DNA of 64,000 nucleotides from JAJCYX01 sp965243825 (GTDB lineage Bacteria > Chloroflexota > Dehalococcoidia > Lucifugimonadales > Lucifugimonadaceae): assembly GCA_965243825.1 (NCBI GenBank), contig CBDEVT010000001.1, forward strand, positions 1,302,001 to 1,366,000, written 5' to 3'. The notes below the pieces were generated by a model. The model searched no databases. It was not told where the DNA came from and saw only the letters and a list, made by a program, of their open reading frames with translations. The stretch's first letter is position 1, and each line of letters begins with the position of its first letter. Below, one piece after another: positions 43,949 through 53,383 of this stretch. Position numbers and translations under genes: made by a program.

Positions 43949-44734
43949 ATGCGTGGCGACTCCGTCGACGAACTCATACACGAGTGGCGTGCTGCGGCGC
44001 CAGATCTTGAGACGTGGCCTATTGAGATCATCAACCGGCTTCGTATCGTCGATACCCGGATTTCCGCTGAACTCGACTCTGTATTCGCTTCATATGACCT
44101 GAGCAGAGCCTCTTTCGCAGTTCTTTCGACACTGATCCGTTCATACCGCCAAGAAGGTGCTACCCAGAAGCAGCTTGCAGTTAGATTGGGGCTCACCGCT
44201 GGCACGATGTCCGTCCGAATGGAACGGATGGAGCGAGATGGCCTGATCGCGCGTCGGGAGAGTACAGAGGACGCCAGGTCGACGATCATCAAGATCACGG
44301 ATCAGGGCGTTAACGCCTTCGAAAACTGCGTTCCTGCATATCTCGATGCGCAGGCACGCATCGTCTCTTCACTGACTGGACAGGAACGTGACCTGATGGC
44401 AACCCTGCTCAGAAAGCTAATCGTCGGGACGGATCCTGAATTGAGTAGCGATTGGCTGGCAGATCTGGGAATTCAGGTAAGTACTGCTCGCGAAGCGATC
44501 GAACTGCAACGCCGACTGGGGCTGCCCGAACAGCCAGGACTACTGGTTGAGAAAGTTGAGGACTCAAGCCTTGCGTCCAGATCCGGACTCAAAGAAGGCG
44601 ATCTGATTCACGAGATCAACGGCGATGCACTGAGGTCGGTCGTAACACTGTCAGAAGTGCTTGATTCGAACGAAAACGCCACATTGCGAGTGATGAGGCA
44701 GGGAGAATCAATCTCGATCAAACTCGGAGAGTAG
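43949..44734 (+). CDS. MarR-family regulator fused to a C-terminal PDZ domain
   Basis: A 261-residue protein (268 if started at the ATG 43928; AGGTGA lies about six bases before 43949). Residues 30-150 are a MarR winged helix (TQKQLAVRLGLTAGTMSVRM, then ERMERDGLIARRES with the wing). Residues about 185-260 form a PDZ domain (PGLLVEKVEDSSLASRSGLK, then EGDLIHEINGDALRSV). This fusion is unusual; a PDZ could bind a C-terminal peptide and act as the effector input. It faces the DJ-1 operon across the palindrome and is probably its repressor. Confidence 0.85.
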   Translation: MRGDSVDELIHEWRAAAPDLETWPIEIINRLRIVDTRISAELDSVFASYDLSRASFAVLSTLIRSYRQEGATQKQLAVRLGLTAGTMSVRMERMERDGLIARRESTEDARSTIIKITDQGVNAFENCVPAYLDAQARIVSSLTGQERDLMATLLRKLIVGTDPELSSDWLADLGIQVSTAREAIELQRRLGLPEQPGLLVEKVEDSSLASRSGLKEGDLIHEINGDALRSVVTLSEVLDSNENATLRVMRQGESISIKLGE

Positions 44735-44748
44735 GTCTGGCCAATTGC

Positions 44749-45399
44749 CTAGCGAGTCAGGTCACCGCTGTCGGTGCCATTCGAAGAATGGACCTCTGCT
44801 CGTGATTCAAGTGCATGAGCTAGCGTCGAGTCGTCTGCGTATTCGAGGTCGGCACCTGACGGCAGCCCGCGCGCCAATGCAGTGACCTTGATCCCAAGGG
44901 GCGTCAGCAGGCGATTGATGTACATCGCCGTTGCCTCTCCCTCAAGATTCGGGTTGGTAGCAACGATCACTTCGGTCACTTCTCCATCGTTCAGACGAGT
45001 AAGAAGCTCTTTCAGCTTAAGATCATCGGGGCCAATGCCGTTCACAGGTGAGATAACCCCGTGCAGCACGTGGTAATAGCCTTTGAAAGCGTGAGTCCGC
45101 TCCATCGCCACGACATCAAGAGGTTCTTCGACTATGCAGATTCGCGTTCCGTCTCTGCGAAGGTCGGCACAGATGGCACACTGCGGCGATTCACTGATGT
45201 TCATACAGGTGTCGCAGAAGACGATGCGGTCTTTCGCACCGATGATGGCGTTGGCAAGCTCCTCTGCCTCTTCCCTGGGCATCCGGATGAGGTGGTAGGT
45301 TAGGCGCTGTGCGCTTTTGGGGCCAACACCGGGCAGTCTGTGAAACGCCTCGATCAAGCGTGCGACTGGTTTTGCAGCGGAAGGTGCTAACTCAGACAT
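44749..45399 (-). CDS. recR: Recombination protein RecR
   Basis: RecR clamps DNA and loads RecA with RecO. The N-terminal helix-hairpin-helix (FHRLPGVGPKSAQRLTYHL), the four-Cys zinc finger (CDTCMN and CAIC) and the C-terminal Toprim region (ICIVEEPLDVVAME, then NLEGEATAMYI) are complete (216 aa). It follows ybaB by 174 bases, the common ybaB-recR arrangement. Confidence 0.95.
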   Translation of the reverse strand: MSELAPSAAKPVARLIEAFHRLPGVGPKSAQRLTYHLIRMPREEAEELANAIIGAKDRIVFCDTCMNISESPQCAICADLRRDGTRICIVEEPLDVVAMERTHAFKGYYHVLHGVISPVNGIGPDDLKLKELLTRLNDGEVTEVIVATNPNLEGEATAMYINRLLTPLGIKVTALARGLPSGADLEYADDSTLAHALESRAEVHSSNGTDSGDLTR

Positions 45400-45573
45400 C
45401 TTTTCGTCTCTTGGGAATGGACCAGCTCAGGAGGGAATTGAGAGGTCTGTTTCTATCTCATGCCACTCATCGACTGATTCGGGATGACCATTCGTCACGA
45501 TTGCAGTGCCGGGACAGGTAGCGCTACAACCGACTCTTCTCCGATCAACCGAGCGGCGGCTGGTGTGAAAGAA

Positions 45574-45882
45574 CTACATCAGGCCGGGGATGTTAAGTCC
45601 GCCTGTGATTGCTCCCATCTTGTCAGCAGCCTCTTTCTGAGCTGAATCCAATGCATCGTTCACAGCTGCTGTCACCAGGTCCTGAAGCATATCGGCATCT
45701 TCTGGGTCGATTACTTCCGGATCGATCGTGATTGACTCCAGCTTGTTGCCACCTTGCACAACGGCCTTCACAACGCCACCACCGGCGCTGCCTTCAGTCA
45801 ATGCCTCTGCAAGCTCTTCCTGCACCTGGGCTAATCGGCGTTGCATGTCCTGGGCTTGCTTGAGCATCTTTCGGTTCATCAT
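45574..45882 (-). CDS. ybaB: YbaB/EbfC nucleoid-associated protein
   Basis: A 102-residue DNA-binding protein of the YbaB/EbfC family: N-terminal helix MLKQAQDMQRRLAQVQEELA and C-terminal LVTAAVNDALDSAQKEAADKM flank the central beta sheet. It dimerises and coats DNA and is usually found immediately before recR, as here. The intervening 174 bases hold no gene I can support. Confidence 0.93.
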   Translation of the reverse strand: MMNRKMLKQAQDMQRRLAQVQEELAEALTEGSAGGGVVKAVVQGGNKLESITIDPEVIDPEDADMLQDLVTAAVNDALDSAQKEAADKMGAITGGLNIPGLM

Positions 45883-46044
45883 GTTGGAGAATCCTTGGTG
45901 ATTTTCACGCTAGTGCGTGGCGAGGGGCCGATCTCAGGGCTGCTGTACTTATCCAGCGGTGATGGTAGTCGATGAATGTCGATCAAGTTTAGAGGTTTTT
46001 CTTCTTCGACGATGCTGGTCCCGGGTTAGCGGACAGCACGAAAA

Positions 46045-46536
46045 CTAGGTGAGTTGGACCGGTACGCTCTTATGGACCTCAACATCGCGCATGCGCGGTA
46101 GATCGAAATGCACGCTGATCAAATAGGTGGCTCGCAGCTCAGCCGTACGGCGTACAGGTGGCTTTTTCACTTCGCATCTGAGCTCCGCGGTCTCGGTTCG
46201 ATGCCGAATAACGCCACTTTCGAACAGACGCTCCTGGCAGAGAATTACTCTGTCGACTCTTTCCTCGGTAATCGAAGCAGAGCGAAACGGTGAGTGCATG
46301 ATCGGGTTACCAGCACCACCGATATTGCTGTAAGAGCGAGTATCGAGGACATTCCCGGTCCTGATGTGCGTGTACCTGTTTTCGAGGACCAACTCAACCA
46401 CGGCCCGCCTGACTTTCAGACCCGGTCGATCCGTATGAATCTTTATCGCTGCACGCAAATCATCACCCGGTCGGTAGACCTCACGATCGAGCGTGATATC
46501 GATTTTCGGCACTGACCTCAGGTATCCGATAGGCAT
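46045..46536 (-). CDS. Arrestin-like beta-sandwich protein of unknown function
   Basis: A 163-residue, beta-rich protein without signal or membrane parts. The pattern ITLDREVYRPGDDLRAAIKI and LKVRRAVVELVLENRY is typical of arrestin/Spo0M-like folds that bind partners rather than catalyse. No functional motif. It is single on its strand, 162 bases beyond ybaB. Confidence 0.5.
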   Translation of the reverse strand: MPIGYLRSVPKIDITLDREVYRPGDDLRAAIKIHTDRPGLKVRRAVVELVLENRYTHIRTGNVLDTRSYSNIGGAGNPIMHSPFRSASITEERVDRVILCQERLFESGVIRHRTETAELRCEVKKPPVRRTAELRATYLISVHFDLPRMRDVEVHKSVPVQLT

Positions 46537-46792
46537 CTCGTCTCCCTTCTGTTTTTGCTAGGTAATCTTCGGACAAACGTACGTAGGGTCTGGTTTTTTA
46601 CGGAGCTAGTCTCAAACTAGCAGATCAGGTGCCGAACTCCGATTTCAACGCAGCAATTGGGTCACATTTCACGAACCGAGTACGAAGTATCTGCCCGGAT
46701 TTGCCGATGCAGACGTTAACGGCGCTAAAATGCCGCCGGACATTGCCTGAGGCATCCAATCAAATCCCGTATACCGTGCACCGCCTGCCGCT

Positions 46793-49700
46793 TTGACTAA
46801 AAACTCGCCGAGAATCCAACTTATTGCCGCGCTGTCACTTACCGTGGCGATCATAGCTGCAGCCTCTTATACAGCGTTACCTGCAGGCGCACAGATCAGC
46901 GATGAACCGATCCTGTTCTATGACATGTCGTTCAGCTCACCAGCCGACAAGATGGAAGATCTCGGTACTGGCGGCAACACAGGAACTCTGTACGGTTTCG
47001 CTGAGCCGATTGGCGCCTACGGCGAGGAAGATAGTAGAACCACGACATTCGTCTCTTTTGATGGTGATCAACATATAGCGACTGACGAGAGACAGCCCGC
47101 TCTGAACGAATTCGAGATCGAAATCGAGTTCCGCACCGACACACCAGGCGGCAAGATCATCGGATTTGAAGACAGGGACATTGCTCTAGGGCCACTGGCG
47201 GACAGAACGCTCTATGTAACCAGCGATGGCCACATCCATTTTTCAGGTGCCAGCGGCGTCAGCATAGGTGTCAAGTCGCGAGAACCAGTAACAGACGGAC
47301 AGTGGCACACCGCAATCGGGCGATCGACCATCGTCGGTTCACAGCCGCAATTCGAGCTGATACTGGACGGAGTGAGCCAGGGCACAACAACCGCTCGAGT
47401 CTTCACGTCGTATCCCGGCTTCTGGCGTATCGGACGCGGGAATATGAACGGATTCCCTGATTCAGGTGGCGATGGCTTCGTTGGTGATGTGCGGTCAGTG
47501 AAGATTTACGATCTTTCCGGGGCAGAACCCCAGGCCACACCAACTCCGGTGCCTGGACCCAGTTCTCTTGATCTTTATGTCCCTATCGAGCCTGCCGTCG
47601 TTCCCGTCCTGCACCTTGATCCACCGAACGTACTTTCCGGCCCGGGCGGGGTCACTGGAATTCTTGATCAGTCCGGCAACTTGAATCACGGCACTTTCTT
47701 TTTCTTCGATGATCCAGCCGCAGCGATCAATACCGAGCCATCCGATCCCACGGTCCAGACATCCATACGCTTTGACGGTATCGATGATGTCCTCGGGACA
47801 AGCAATGCACAGAACGCACCGGACAATCTCACGCTATCTGTCTGGTTCCGCACCGATGTAGCCGGTGGAAAGATTGCCGGTTTCGAAAACAATATCGCCT
47901 TTGGCAGCACTCAGGCCGACAGGCATCTCTACGTCGATGAAGATGGGCGATTGCGTTTCGGTGGCGACGAAACGGCACTGAACAACCTGGCAACGTATGT
48001 TTCATTCGAACGTGTCGATGATGGTGAGTGGCACAACGTGATCATCACTCTCGAATCTTCCGGTGATAACACTTCGATGGTGATGTACCTGGATGGACGA
48101 CGGGTAGTCGGAGGCAACAGCGGCCGATTTGCGCAGTACCAGGGCTTCTGGAGATTGGGCGGCGGTAATCTGGATATCTGGCCAGGAGTCACGAACGCAT
48201 TCTTCGACGGGGACATCGGTCCGTTCGTTGTCTATAACCAGTCGCTGCCATTTGAGCAGCTCGCATGGCTTGCTCAGCCACCTGTTCAGTCTATTCCGAC
48301 CGATAGCAGTCTATCGCTGTGGTTTGATGCCGCCGACGAACAGGGTGCCGACACGATTATGTTTGATCTTTCAGGCAATGGTGTTTTCGGAGCACTAAAC
48401 AACTTTGAAGACCCTGCGAATTCGTTCCACCCCGGCGGTGAGGGCCCGGTTTCGCGATTGCTGAGGTTTGACGGTTTCAATGATCTGGTGGTCACGGACA
48501 GGGTTATACCTGCTCCGGATGAATTCACCATGGCAGTCTGGTTTCGCACTTCGTTCGCCGGCGGAGTTATTGCCGGTCTGGACAACGCTACTCCCGGAGC
48601 AGAGGCCGATCCGATCGACCGAGTGATGTACATAGACGTGGACGGTCATTTGCGATTCGGCATGCGAAATGACGATTTTGTGACCGTCGCGAGTACAGAG
48701 CAGGTGAACAATGGTGCCTGGCACTTCGCTGTGGGTACGGTCGACAAGGTCGGCGACGAGTACGTTGTCAAACTATCTATCGGCAATGGCAGACGCGCCA
48801 GATCAGTGACAACGTCTGTTCCGTTCCGACAGTTCCAGGGCTTCTGGCTGATTGGTAATGGAACTGTCGACGGTTGGCCAGACGCAAGCACCGAGGCGTT
48901 TGGCGGCGATTTCGGATCACTCCGAATTTACGATCGCGCTCTAACTCCTGATGAAGTATTCGATCTGTTCGAAAGCTTCGGAGACGTAGCGCCTCAGCCA
49001 ACACCGACGCCATTTTTTGAACCCGATTTTCCGCACGATGACGAAGAGTTCGATTTCACTCCACGGGTAGATGTTTCCAGCGGCGTTGACGGTGACGCGT
49101 TGACTCTCGACATCTCCCTGAGAAACATTGATCTGTTTGACAGCGATGTCTGGGTGGTGCGAGAAGAAGACGGCGAGGAGTTTTTCGTCGGTACTGCTCA
49201 GCCTGAAATGTCCTGGGAAGGCGACGCGGTTACGAGCCGCTTCACGGTAGAAGTACGACGTGAGTTCTTTGGTGAGCCAATAGATGGTGAAGAGTCTGAG
49301 GTGCTGGCGTCCGGCAGCATACCGATCTTCCATCAACCAGCTTCAGCAGTACAGGTCGGTACGGCCGTCGCGGTCACAGTCGCTGTGGCAGGTGCAGCAT
49401 CTGCAGCATCTGCCAGCGGAACATGGATCTATGAGCTGATCTGGCGGTTCCTGCGAATCGTGCTTGCTGAACGACTCAGAAGGCGGACCAAGACTTTTGA
49501 CGTTTCATCCCTTCCTTCGTGGATCGCTGCTACAACTGCGGTCACGCTGATGGCGATTCTCATAGCCGTTGCCAGGCCGGGTTCACTGGAACTCAATAAC
49601 ATCTTCACAGCGCTCGTCGTAGTAGTTCCCGCCGTGATCCTGTTCCGCCTCGTGACTATTCTTGGCGGATACGCGCTCGCCTACTACACCGACCAGAAAC

Positions 49701-50218
49701 CAAAGTATGTTCTCTGGGCGGTCGGTTCGATCTCTTTCGCTGCCACCAGCATTCTGCTGCAGTCGCCTATCGGCTACACCGGTTACATGGAAAGAGACCC
49801 CAGCACGAAAGAACGTGATGCCCGCTTCGCTACTGCAGGTTTCGCAGCCGTGTTGGCGCTTTCCGGCCTTTTCGTGATGATCGGCCTGTTGATCAGGATG
49901 TCCTTCGCAGAAATCGGCGTAACCCTGACGCTTGGTGTCCTTGCTGTGATGATGTTGCCGTTCCCGTTAATGGCCGGAAACGCAATCTGGAAATGGAACC
50001 GCATCGTCGGAGCTGCAAGCGGTGTAGTTGGCATGATGCCGTACGTGCTGTTCCAGTTGGGTCTGCTCAGTCCGACAGCGATAGTGACACTGGCTACATT
50101 CGGCCTGCTCGCGTTCCTGGGCTTTCTAATCGGCGAGCTGTGGTTGGTTGAGAGAGAGCGGATGAAAAGGGCGAGAGCTGCTGCTGAGGCTTCTGCTGAA
50201 GGCGCCAGTGCCATCTGA
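46793..50218 (+). CDS. Giant secreted membrane protein with three LamG-type domains
   Basis: A 1141-residue protein with a signal peptide (about 10-33, ending AGAQ). Three tandem concanavalin/LamG-type jelly rolls follow at roughly 40-250, 270-485 and 495-735; each repeats FDG or FDGxD, a GKIIGFE-like turn, GxWHTAIG-like and a GFWRIGxGN/GNGTVDGWP closing strand. PTPTPVPGPS-type linkers separate them. A beta-rich spacer (about 760-860) leads to six to eight helices (870-1120). The helical part has a GYALAYY segment and PFPLMAGNAIWKWN that look like a site-2-protease (M50) core without HExxH. The TTG start is not supported by a ribosome site. Confidence 0.75.
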   Translation: MTKNSPRIQLIAALSLTVAIIAAASYTALPAGAQISDEPILFYDMSFSSPADKMEDLGTGGNTGTLYGFAEPIGAYGEEDSRTTTFVSFDGDQHIATDERQPALNEFEIEIEFRTDTPGGKIIGFEDRDIALGPLADRTLYVTSDGHIHFSGASGVSIGVKSREPVTDGQWHTAIGRSTIVGSQPQFELILDGVSQGTTTARVFTSYPGFWRIGRGNMNGFPDSGGDGFVGDVRSVKIYDLSGAEPQATPTPVPGPSSLDLYVPIEPAVVPVLHLDPPNVLSGPGGVTGILDQSGNLNHGTFFFFDDPAAAINTEPSDPTVQTSIRFDGIDDVLGTSNAQNAPDNLTLSVWFRTDVAGGKIAGFENNIAFGSTQADRHLYVDEDGRLRFGGDETALNNLATYVSFERVDDGEWHNVIITLESSGDNTSMVMYLDGRRVVGGNSGRFAQYQGFWRLGGGNLDIWPGVTNAFFDGDIGPFVVYNQSLPFEQLAWLAQPPVQSIPTDSSLSLWFDAADEQGADTIMFDLSGNGVFGALNNFEDPANSFHPGGEGPVSRLLRFDGFNDLVVTDRVIPAPDEFTMAVWFRTSFAGGVIAGLDNATPGAEADPIDRVMYIDVDGHLRFGMRNDDFVTVASTEQVNNGAWHFAVGTVDKVGDEYVVKLSIGNGRRARSVTTSVPFRQFQGFWLIGNGTVDGWPDASTEAFGGDFGSLRIYDRALTPDEVFDLFESFGDVAPQPTPTPFFEPDFPHDDEEFDFTPRVDVSSGVDGDALTLDISLRNIDLFDSDVWVVREEDGEEFFVGTAQPEMSWEGDAVTSRFTVEVRREFFGEPIDGEESEVLASGSIPIFHQPASAVQVGTAVAVTVAVAGAASAASASGTWIYELIWRFLRIVLAERLRRRTKTFDVSSLPSWIAATTAVTLMAILIAVARPGSLELNNIFTALVVVVPAVILFRLVTILGGYALAYYTDQKPKYVLWAVGSISFAATSILLQSPIGYTGYMERDPSTKERDARFATAGFAAVLALSGLFVMIGLLIRMSFAEIGVTLTLGVLAVMMLPFPLMAGNAIWKWNRIVGAASGVVGMMPYVLFQLGLLSPTAIVTLATFGLLAFLGFLIGELWLVERERMKRARAAAEASAEGASAI

Positions 50219-50393
50219 TCACAACAATTTATTGCGCGTCGCTGTTTGAACGCCGTGAGTCGAAAAACACAGTCTGTGACCTCATAACTGGCGGAAAACC
50301 GTTACCCGCTGTTAACCACTGAGACTGTTTGTCGTGTACAAATAGACGCTGTTTGCAAAAAATTTCACGTTTTGTTCGTCCTCGTTCGGCCCG

Positions 50394-50415
50394 GTTCGGA
50401 CACATGTGATCGAAC
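50394..50415. promoter_or_regulatory. 22-bp palindrome upstream of the SulP gene
   Basis: GTTCG-GA-CACATGTG-AT-CGAAC is symmetric except for the inner dinucleotides. It ends 15 bases before the transporter start, the place for an operator. The core ACACATGTG also occurs in the recA SOS-like box. The regulator is unknown. Confidence 0.45.
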
Positions 50416-50430
50416 AGGTCCGGATAGTCA

Positions 50431-51975
50431 ATGCAAGAGCTTTCATTGCCAGCCCGCGTCCGCACTGAAGTGCTGGCGGGGCTCACGGTTTCACTGGCGC
50501 TGGTGCCAGAAGCCGTTGCATTCGCTTTCGTTGCCGGCGTTGAGCCACTCGTCGGCCTCTACGCCGCCTTTATTGTCGGGCTCGTGACGTCGTTGTTCGG
50601 CGGACGTCCAGGGATGATCTCTGGAGCGACTGGCGCGCTCGCTGTCGTCATGGTGACTCTGGTCAAAGATCACGGCATCGAGTTCCTCTTCATCACCGTG
50701 ATCCTCATGGGGATCATCCAGATGGCCGTAGGCGCACTCCGGCAGGGCAAGCTGATCCGCATGGTGCCTTACCCGGTGATGCTTGGCTTCGTGAACGGAC
50801 TAGCCATCGTCATCTTCCTCGCCCAGTTAGAGAGCTTCAAAATCGAGGGAGAAGACGGCCATGAGAAGTGGCTGCCGTTCGACGATCTTGCAATCATGCT
50901 TGGTCTGATTGCGGTCACGATGGCGGTTATCTACCTGCTGCCTCGTTTCACCAAGCGATTTCCGGCAGCGTTGGCCGGAATCATCGTCGTCTCTGCTGTA
51001 GTCATACTCAGCAATCTCGACACACCGACTGTTGGTGATCTCTCCAGCATCTCTGGCGGCCTGCCGAGTTTTGGTGTTCCGGACGTGCCGTTCACTTTCG
51101 AGACGCTGCGGATTATTCTGCCGTTTGCATTCATTCTGGCAGGAATCGGTCTCATCGAGTCGCTGCTCACTTCTTCGCTGATAGACGGGATCACTGAGAC
51201 GAAGGGTCAGAACAACCGGGAGTGCATGGCTCAGGGCGCTGCAAACGTCGTCACCGGCTTCTTCGGAGGCATGGGCGGCTGCGCAATGATTGGCCAGAGC
51301 ATGATCAACATCAAATCTGGCGCTCGGTGGCGTCTATCCGGTGTTGTTGCGGCAATTCTGCTCCTCATCTACATCCTTTCGATCTCTTCGCTTATCGAAC
51401 GAATTCCGATTGCCGCGCTGGTCGGCGTTATGTTCGTTGTCGTGATCGGGACATTCTCATGGTCCAGCCTGCGCATCATTAAGAAAGTGCCACTTTCAGA
51501 CGCACTGGTGATGATCCTGGTGTCTGCTGTAACGGTCGCAACAGACCTGGCAATTGCGGTTGTGGTCGGTGTGATTGTCTCGGCACTCGTCTTCGCATGG
51601 AACACGGCTCGTTCGATCTACGTAGAGGAATCAGCGGCCAGCACCCCAAATCGGCGCGTCTACACACTGCACGGACAGCTCTTTTTCGCATCCGTGACAG
51701 CTTTTAAAGACCTGTTCCACCCACCACACGATCCAGCTGAGGTTGTCATTGATTTCCGGCATTCACGAGTATGGGATCACTCTGGCATAGAGGCCATCGT
51801 TGGGTTGGCACAACGATATGAGGCGTCCGGCAAACAGCTGCACCTGTTGCACCTGAGCCAGAACTGCCAGCGAATACTTGAGAAAGCGAATGTGATTGTC
51901 GAGGCCGACCCCGAAAACGACCCCAGTTACAGGGTCACGGTCTCTGAATTGAGCGGCTCAGGCGAAGGCCACTAG
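50431..51975 (+). CDS. SulP-family anion transporter with STAS domain
   Basis: A 514-residue permease with about 12-14 helices in residues 15-400, including the SulP segments FAFVAGVEPLVGLYAAFI and FFGGMGGCAMIGQSMINIKSGA. The C-terminal STAS domain (about 415-500, VVIDFRHSRVWDHSGIEAI) regulates transport. Homologues move sulfate, bicarbonate or dicarboxylates; which one cannot be told here, though the nearby sulfatase makes sulfate relevant. A palindrome precedes the start. Confidence 0.9.
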   Translation: MQELSLPARVRTEVLAGLTVSLALVPEAVAFAFVAGVEPLVGLYAAFIVGLVTSLFGGRPGMISGATGALAVVMVTLVKDHGIEFLFITVILMGIIQMAVGALRQGKLIRMVPYPVMLGFVNGLAIVIFLAQLESFKIEGEDGHEKWLPFDDLAIMLGLIAVTMAVIYLLPRFTKRFPAALAGIIVVSAVVILSNLDTPTVGDLSSISGGLPSFGVPDVPFTFETLRIILPFAFILAGIGLIESLLTSSLIDGITETKGQNNRECMAQGAANVVTGFFGGMGGCAMIGQSMINIKSGARWRLSGVVAAILLLIYILSISSLIERIPIAALVGVMFVVVIGTFSWSSLRIIKKVPLSDALVMILVSAVTVATDLAIAVVVGVIVSALVFAWNTARSIYVEESAASTPNRRVYTLHGQLFFASVTAFKDLFHPPHDPAEVVIDFRHSRVWDHSGIEAIVGLAQRYEASGKQLHLLHLSQNCQRILEKANVIVEADPENDPSYRVTVSELSGSGEGH

Positions 51976-52007
51976 CCATTCGCGCTTGTTTGCACGCTCT
52001 GGCTGAC

Positions 52008-53201
52008 TTAACCGAACATCCACTCAGGTGATTTCAGATGTTCGACGACCTTTCTCAGGAACTCGGCTGCCGGGGCTCCGTCCCATGCACGGTGATCAAA
52101 AGTCAGGCTGAGATGCCCGATCGAACGTATGACGATCTCGCCGTCGACGACCGCCGGTCGCTCTTCTACTCGTCCCAGTCCCAGAATCCCGATCTCCGGC
52201 GGGTTTAGCAATGGATCGAACGCTTCGATGTCGTAAGCCCCGAGGTTCGTGATCGAGAATGTTCCGCCTGTCATCTGATCGACCGATAGCGAGCCGTCTT
52301 TCGCCGCCTTTGCAAGTTCACGGACCTCTTTTGCAATTTCGACGGCTGATTTATTACCGGCATCGTGAATGACCGGAACAACCAACCCTTCAGGAATAGC
52401 TACAGCCACTCCCAGGTTGACCTGTTCGAATATTCGTATCTCTTCATCTACTAAATGCGCGTTCGCAGCAGGAACTTCTGTAAGAGCGCGGGCAACTGCT
52501 GCCAACACCAGGTCCTGATACTGCGGTCTGATCCGCTCTGACCTCCACGCCTTCAGCAGCTCTCGTTGTGCTTCGATCGCTGCAGTTACGTCAGCGTGGG
52601 TATTTAAAGTGACTGAGGGAGCCTGTGAGCTTTCGGTCATGCGCCTTGCAATCGTTCCGCGCATGCCACTGAGTTTGATCGTCTCTTTGACCGGAATTGA
52701 TGAAGGTGCCGCGGTTGACGCTCCGCCGCCTTCAGCTGCCGATCTAACGTCGTCTTCAGTTATTCGCCCACTCGGACCGGTGCCAGCAACGTTGGCCACA
52801 TCAACCCCGAGCTCCTGTGCAAGCCTGCGTGCGCGTGGTGTGACAATCACCTTCTTGCCAGCAGGTCGTGCTGGTGCAGTCGTTCCGGCCGGTGTGGGAG
52901 AAGCAGGCGATGTTGAGTCCGGAAGGGCAGTGGACTCTGCCGGAAGATCGGCTTCGGACTCGCCTTCTTTCAGCAGATGCCCCAGAACAGTGCCGACGTT
53001 AACTGTTCGCCCCTCTTCGACAACAACCCTGCCCAGCGTGCCATCCGCTGTCGCCTCAACTTCAGCGTTCACCTTGGAAGATTCGATCTCAACGAGTTGG
53101 TCACCCTTCTTAACGGGATCGCCTACGTTCTTGAGCCACTTGACGACGGTTCCATCGTTCATACCCATGCCCCATTGAGGCAGGGTGATAGGTACTGGCA
53201 T
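52008..53201 (-). CDS. Dihydrolipoamide acyltransferase (E2) of a 2-oxo acid dehydrogenase complex
   Basis: A 397-residue E2 component. A lipoyl domain (1-77) carries the modified Lys43 in EIESSKVNAEVEA, followed by a Pro/Ala/Thr linker, an E3/E1-binding domain (TPRARRLAQELGVDVANVAG) and the catalytic domain with the HRxxDG motif (FDHRAWDG) near the end. Only one lipoyl domain is present. No E1 or E3 is adjacent, so the pyruvate, oxoglutarate, branched-chain or acetoin type cannot be set. Confidence 0.9.
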   Translation of the reverse strand: MPVPITLPQWGMGMNDGTVVKWLKNVGDPVKKGDQLVEIESSKVNAEVEATADGTLGRVVVEEGRTVNVGTVLGHLLKEGESEADLPAESTALPDSTSPASPTPAGTTAPARPAGKKVIVTPRARRLAQELGVDVANVAGTGPSGRITEDDVRSAAEGGGASTAAPSSIPVKETIKLSGMRGTIARRMTESSQAPSVTLNTHADVTAAIEAQRELLKAWRSERIRPQYQDLVLAAVARALTEVPAANAHLVDEEIRIFEQVNLGVAVAIPEGLVVPVIHDAGNKSAVEIAKEVRELAKAAKDGSLSVDQMTGGTFSITNLGAYDIEAFDPLLNPPEIGILGLGRVEERPAVVDGEIVIRSIGHLSLTFDHRAWDGAPAAEFLRKVVEHLKSPEWMFG

Positions 53202-53383
53202 TTTCTGTTCCGTTGCTGGTCAGTTAGAGATGTGGATGCGGTTCCGCCAGTGACTTAACAACAAACTGAAAGTCAGTTGCGGAATGCGCGGCGAGTATAA
53301 CAACGAGTTGTGAGTCTCGGCCTCGACACAGACGCTTTCTCAGCAAAAATCGTTTCGTTTCTGCCAGCAAGTTATGTGCTATT

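Noticed and set aside
45400..45573. Possible small RNA (SRP RNA or similar) between ybaB and recR
   Set aside because: No SRP core motif (GGAAGC-type tetraloop and receptor) or terminator seen.
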